This document shows, piece by piece, positions 40,376 through 43,395 of a DNA stretch of 43,395 nucleotides (its first letter is position 1; every line of letters starts with the position of its first letter). The notes under the pieces were generated by a model. The model was not told the DNA's origin and made no database searches. It saw only the letters and a list, made by a program, of their open reading frames with translations. The stretch comes from Parvibaculum sp. (GTDB lineage: Bacteria > Pseudomonadota > Alphaproteobacteria > Parvibaculales > Parvibaculaceae). The position numbers and the translations under genes were made by a program. The DNA is taken from positions 1 through 43,395 of the forward strand of contig JAHBYL010000020.1 in assembly GCA_019635955.1 (NCBI GenBank). Direction: 5' to 3'.

Positions 40376-41179
40376 TCAGCGCCCCGTAAAGGCGGGCTTG
40401 CGCTTTTCGAGGAAGGAGCGCACGGCCTCCTTGTGGTCCTCTGTCGTGAAGGTGAGCATCTCATAGCCGATCGACGTATCGAGAATCGAATGCGCGAGCT
40501 GTTTCAGCCCGATATTGACCGAGACCTTGGAATATTTGATCGCCTGGATTGCGCCGCCGGCAAGTTTGTCGGCAAAGGCTTCCACACGGGCGTCGAGTTC
40601 GGCATCGGGCACGACATGATTGATGAGGCCGATGCGTTCGGCTTCGGCCGCCGGCACGGGATCGCCCGTCATGAGATATTCCTTGGCGCGCGCATAGCCG
40701 ACAAGCTGCGGCCAGATGATCGCCCCGCCATCGCCCGCCACGATGCCCGCGCGCACATGCGGGTCCGCGAAGCGCGCATTGTCGCTCGCAAAGATCACGT
40801 CGCACATGAGCGCGATGGTCGCGCCAAGGCCGACGGCGGGCCCGCGCACCTTGGCGATGGTCGGCTTTTCGAGATCGAGCAGCGAGAAGACGATGCGCTT
40901 TGCCTCCGCCGCATCCGGGCCCTTCTCGCCCGCCTCGAAACCGCGCTTCATCCAGTTGAGATCGCCGCCTGCCGAAAAGGCCGCGCCGTCGCCCGTGAGC
41001 ACGATGATGTCCGACAGGGGATCGTCCGCCGCGTCGAGAAAGATGCGCGAGAGTTCGCGGTGCATCTCGCCATCGACAGCGTTCATCAGGGCCGGATTGC
41101 TGAGCGCGAGCGTGAGCACGCGGCCCTTTCGGCTTGCCTTGATACGCGTGTAACGGCCGAAATCGACCTCGTCTCCCAT
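40376..41179 (-). CDS. Enoyl-CoA hydratase/isomerase family protein
   Basis: A 267-residue crotonase-fold enzyme. The oxyanion-hole segments are FSAGGDLNWM (about 68-77) and VGLGATIAL. Of the two catalytic glutamates of enoyl-CoA hydratase, one equivalent (Glu167, AKEYLMTG) is kept, whereas the position of the other (PEI in rat ECH) reads PHV (His141). This suggests an isomerase or a modified hydratase rather than classical hydration. First gene of the four-gene catabolic operon; a terminator from the next operon lies upstream. Confidence 0.86.
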   Translation of the reverse strand: MGDEVDFGRYTRIKASRKGRVLTLALSNPALMNAVDGEMHRELSRIFLDAADDPLSDIIVLTGDGAAFSAGGDLNWMKRGFEAGEKGPDAAEAKRIVFSLLDLEKPTIAKVRGPAVGLGATIALMCDVIFASDNARFADPHVRAGIVAGDGGAIIWPQLVGYARAKEYLMTGDPVPAAEAERIGLINHVVPDAELDARVEAFADKLAGGAIQAIKYSKVSVNIGLKQLAHSILDTSIGYEMLTFTTEDHKEAVRSFLEKRKPAFTGR

Positions 41180-41254
41180 GACACCCTCCCTGCAACATGC
41201 GGCCTTGTGATCCGGCCATTGGAAGCGATTGTGGCGTGACCTTGCCGCAAAGGA

Positions 41255-41285
41255 AAGAGCCCCGGCCTTGCGGTCCGGGGCTCTT
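41255..41285 (-). terminator. Terminator of the YCF48-like gene
   Basis: A 10-bp stem AGAGCCCCGG / CCGGGGCTCT (41256-41265 with 41275-41284), followed on the minus strand by TTCCTTT, just beyond the stop of the beta-propeller gene. Confidence 0.75.
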
Positions 41286-41310
41286 CTCTATTTCGGTCGG
41301 TCCCGAGGGA

Positions 41311-42393
41311 TCAGCTGTCGCTGTCCATATGGGTTACGCTGATGCGCGCACCCACCTGCTCGCGGGCCTTTTCCATATCGTCGGGCATCAGCTTCGCGCC
41401 GGGTTCGCCGAATACGACGATCTGGCCATCGGGCCCGTCGGTCACGGCGGCGTAGCCGAGACGGTCGGCGCGCGTCACTTCCGTGAAGCTCTGGCCGTTG
41501 TTGTCGCTGTAACCGACATAGCCCTGCAGGCCGACCAGAACGATCTTGCCATTGCCGAGCTGCACGCCGCCCGCGATCGACTTGTCGGTGCCGGTATCGA
41601 CTTTCACCCAGGTCTGGCCATTGTCGGAGGAGCGGAACGCATTGCCGCGCATGCCGAACACCATCACCGAACCGTCGTTCATGCCGAAGCCGCCCCAGAA
41701 CGAACCTTCATACTGCGTCTGGATGCGCTCGAAGGTGCGGCCCTGGTCCGGCGAGCGATAGACGACGCCGAATTCGGCGGAGACATAAAGGTCGCCGTTG
41801 TTCGCCGCGAAGAGCTTGTTCAGGTGGAAGTCGTCGAGCACGCCCTCGCTGAGCGAGCGTTCTTCCCATGTCTCGCCGCCATCGGTCGTTTCGACGATGA
41901 AGGAGAAGGCGCCCATGGCGAAGCCGCGGTTCTCGTCCTCGAAATAGACCGTCATGAAGGCCATTTCGGATTCGGAGTCGTTATAGACGAGATCCCAGTT
42001 CTCGCCGCCATCGGTGGTGCGCAGCACAGTCGCGTCGTGGCCGACGGCGAAGCCGACATTCTCGCCGACGAACGTCACGCCCGTAAGCGTCGCCTGCGTC
42101 GGCACCGACTGCGCCTGACGCCACGTCGCGCCGCGATCGTCGGAAAGAACGATATGGCCGAATTCGCCGACAGCGATCAGACGGCCATTGGCATAGGTCG
42201 CATCGAGCAGAAGCGATTCCGCCGCGAGCGAAGACTGCATTGCATATTCGGGACCGGCTTCGCCCTCGTCCTGCGCGGCGGCGGGCAGCGCGGCGGGGCC
42301 GAAACTCAGCATGACGGCGCCAATGGCGGCGATCGACGCAAGCCGAAGGCGCTGCGCCCAATTCGAGACGACGGAAAGATCAGACGAAGACAT
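41311..42393 (-). CDS. YCF48-like beta-propeller protein (photosystem II stability factor-like)
   Basis: A 360-residue exported protein: signal peptide (about 15-41, ending PAAAQ), then repeated beta-propeller blades with Asp-box-like motifs DDRGATW, TDGGENWD, TDGGETWEE, PDQGRTFE, SDNGQTW and DNNGQSFTEV. Similar proteins are wrongly named photosystem assembly factors; in non-photosynthetic bacteria they occur with DUF1329 and DUF1302 proteins and an MMPL/RND exporter. It is likely a periplasmic or outer-membrane scaffold for that system. The DUF1329 gene lies upstream on the same strand. Confidence 0.9.
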   Translation of the reverse strand: MSSSDLSVVSNWAQRLRLASIAAIGAVMLSFGPAALPAAAQDEGEAGPEYAMQSSLAAESLLLDATYANGRLIAVGEFGHIVLSDDRGATWRQAQSVPTQATLTGVTFVGENVGFAVGHDATVLRTTDGGENWDLVYNDSESEMAFMTVYFEDENRGFAMGAFSFIVETTDGGETWEERSLSEGVLDDFHLNKLFAANNGDLYVSAEFGVVYRSPDQGRTFERIQTQYEGSFWGGFGMNDGSVMVFGMRGNAFRSSDNGQTWVKVDTGTDKSIAGGVQLGNGKIVLVGLQGYVGYSDNNGQSFTEVTRADRLGYAAVTDGPDGQIVVFGEPGAKLMPDDMEKAREQVGARISVTHMDSDS

Positions 42394-42669
42394 GAACTAG
42401 AGCTCCTGCACTCGGGCATTTCCGGCCGCTGCCTGCTCTGCCGGGACCGGTTTTTCCGGTCTCCGCCAGCCGGGCGGCAACCCCCTGTTTTTCGATTGTT
42501 ATATCGTTTTTCCGATCTTATAGCGCATTTTTTCGGGCGCGTCTTGGCCTCGCGCACAAATGACGCAGCGGCGCGAGGTGCCATGGTTAAGGGCTTCCGG
42601 GGGACGCCCTGAAAAGCGAAAGGCCGGACCCGTTTCCGGGCCCGGCCTCTGCTTGTTCTTCCTCAGCTC
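42394..42669. other. Intergenic region with AT-rich promoter segment and terminator
   Basis: 276 bp between the YCF48-like gene and the DUF1329 gene. It holds the DUF1329 terminator (42621-42648) and an AT-rich stretch (about 42490-42530) with TATAAG- and TATAAC-like -10 words on the minus strand, a likely promoter of the YCF48-like gene. No gene seen. Confidence 0.5.
42611..42648 (-). terminator. Terminator of the DUF1329 gene
   Basis: Interrupted stem AGGCCGG/CCCG with CGGG/CCGGCCT (42621-42632 with 42637-42648, one mismatch, loop TTTC), followed on the minus strand by TTTCGCTTTTC. Confidence 0.75.
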
Positions 42670-43395
42670 TTAGCGGACGCCGAGCTGACGGATCGAGTTC
42701 GGCGTGTAGCGCGACGGATCGAGTTCGTCGGCGAAGTAGTTCACCGGCGGCTCTTCGTTCTGCAGCGCGAGCGCCAGGTAGCGGCCGGCCTGCAGGTCGT
42801 ACACGATTTCGCCGGCGGAGCCGCAGAGCGGCACGTTGTAGCGCTGGATCTGGTGCATTTCCTGCACGCGCCAGAGCTGGCCACGGCCGTCATAGAGTTC
42901 CACGGTCGACATCTGCCACGCGTCTTCTTCGTTGTGATAGACGCGGCGCGAATAGACGTGACGGGTGTTCGGACGAAGCTTGGCTTCGAATTCCCACACG
43001 CGGCGGGCTTCGTAACGCACCTTGTCCTGGTTCAGGTGAGCGGCCGTCAGATAGTCGCGATAGGGCGTCGACTCGCCTTCATAGGCATTGGCCGAAACCA
43101 GACGGACATTCTTGCCGAGCACGGTCCAGTCGTAGCGGTCCGGCGCACCGTTATAGCCGTCGAACGCGTCCGAGGTCGACAGACCGTCCGAGTTCGTGCC
43201 CGGATTGTCATAGGCGATGTTCGGCGCGCGGCGCACGCGGCGGGTGCCCGGGCTGTACTGCCAGGCCTGGCGCGGCTGCACCTGGGCGTTCAGGGCTTCG
43301 TACACCAGGATCACGTTACCCGCGGCACGGGCCGGAGCGATCGTGTTCGCGATGTAGTAGATCGAGATGTTGTTCAGGTCTTCAGCGCGCTGCTT
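42670..43395 (-). CDS. DUF1329 domain-containing protein, C-terminal part (partial)
   Basis: A DUF1329 protein whose N-terminal part lies beyond the window end; the open frame continues to position 43395 without a start. The visible 241 residues include NVILVYEALNAQVQPRQAW, WTVLGKNVRLV, the tyrosine-rich RRVYHNEEDAWQMSTVELYD and QIQRYNVPLCG. DUF1329 proteins are outer-membrane or periplasmic LolB-like partners of DUF1302 porins and MMPL/RND exporters, with the YCF48-like gene next door here. GTG codons inside the frame are not the start. Confidence 0.88.
   Translation of the reverse strand, partial: KQRAEDLNNISIYYIANTIAPARAAGNVILVYEALNAQVQPRQAWQYSPGTRRVRRAPNIAYDNPGTNSDGLSTSDAFDGYNGAPDRYDWTVLGKNVRLVSANAYEGESTPYRDYLTAAHLNQDKVRYEARRVWEFEAKLRPNTRHVYSRRVYHNEEDAWQMSTVELYDGRGQLWRVQEMHQIQRYNVPLCGSAGEIVYDLQAGRYLALALQNEEPPVNYFADELDPSRYTPNSIRQLGVR

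Overview
The window reads as chromosomal DNA of a GC-rich alphaproteobacterium. The composition is GC-rich throughout except one island. Lineage markers are a DUF2794 protein, an IalB-type exported protein, a Zincin_1 metallopeptidase and a DUF1232 (YkvA-type) protein. Many acyl-CoA and SDR enzymes suggest a metabolically versatile environmental organism, perhaps near Parvibaculum; the genus is a low-confidence guess. About 46 protein genes, one tRNA, one riboswitch and one likely structured ncRNA can be supported. I see no rRNA, CRISPR array, prophage or insertion-sequence transposase.

Layout. 1-259: 3' end of aconitase. 328-5130 (minus): Gld-like ABC exporter module (ATPase, ABC-2 permease, GldG-type protein, DUF4340 protein), preceded at about 5316-5527 by a folded, terminator-ended RNA candidate with 6S-like architecture. 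5694-11075: DUF2794, Bax-inhibitor-1 protein, and the conserved ybbP-ybbA / tesA group. 11166-14963: Tas-type aldo/keto reductase, thpR, metallopeptidase, phhB and NDH-2, with two palindromic intergenic repeats (12232-12309; 14967-15197). 15253-20602: two dehydrogenases or reductases, DUF1232 protein, serine hydrolase, a degenerate SGNH protein and an IalB protein. 20755-25858: rlmN, a clearly AT-richer DUF2971 gene that looks horizontally acquired, an ABM-fold protein, NmrA and alpha/beta-hydrolase genes, and a 2-hydroxychromene-2-carboxylate isomerase-like gene. 25946-28387: lemA followed by two tandem DUF3137 paralogues. 28468-29945: phytanoyl-CoA dioxygenase and its TetR regulator with a perfect operator palindrome. 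30108-31870: argG overlapping ppa. 31877-35411: folD behind a ZTP (pfl) riboswitch, cotranscribed with an aldo/keto reductase and a membrane-split beta-lactamase-like protein. 35445-37099: yggU/yggT pair, tRNA-Ala(CGC) and a glutamine amidotransferase. 37151-41179: catabolic operon of enoyl-CoA hydratase, acyl-CoA dehydrogenase, HsaA-like flavoprotein and SDR. 41311-43395: YCF48-like beta-propeller and DUF1329 protein, typical partners of an RND-type exporter lying outside the window.

The points most worth following are the folD riboswitch with its Shine-Dalgarno-sequestering platform and unexpected downstream genes, a beta-lactamase fold interrupted by four membrane helices and lacking its catalytic Lys, an SGNH protein lacking Ser/Asn/His, the ncRNA ahead of the ABC operon, and the lone DUF2971 gene as a possible defence or ADP-ribosyltransferase-like cargo gene.
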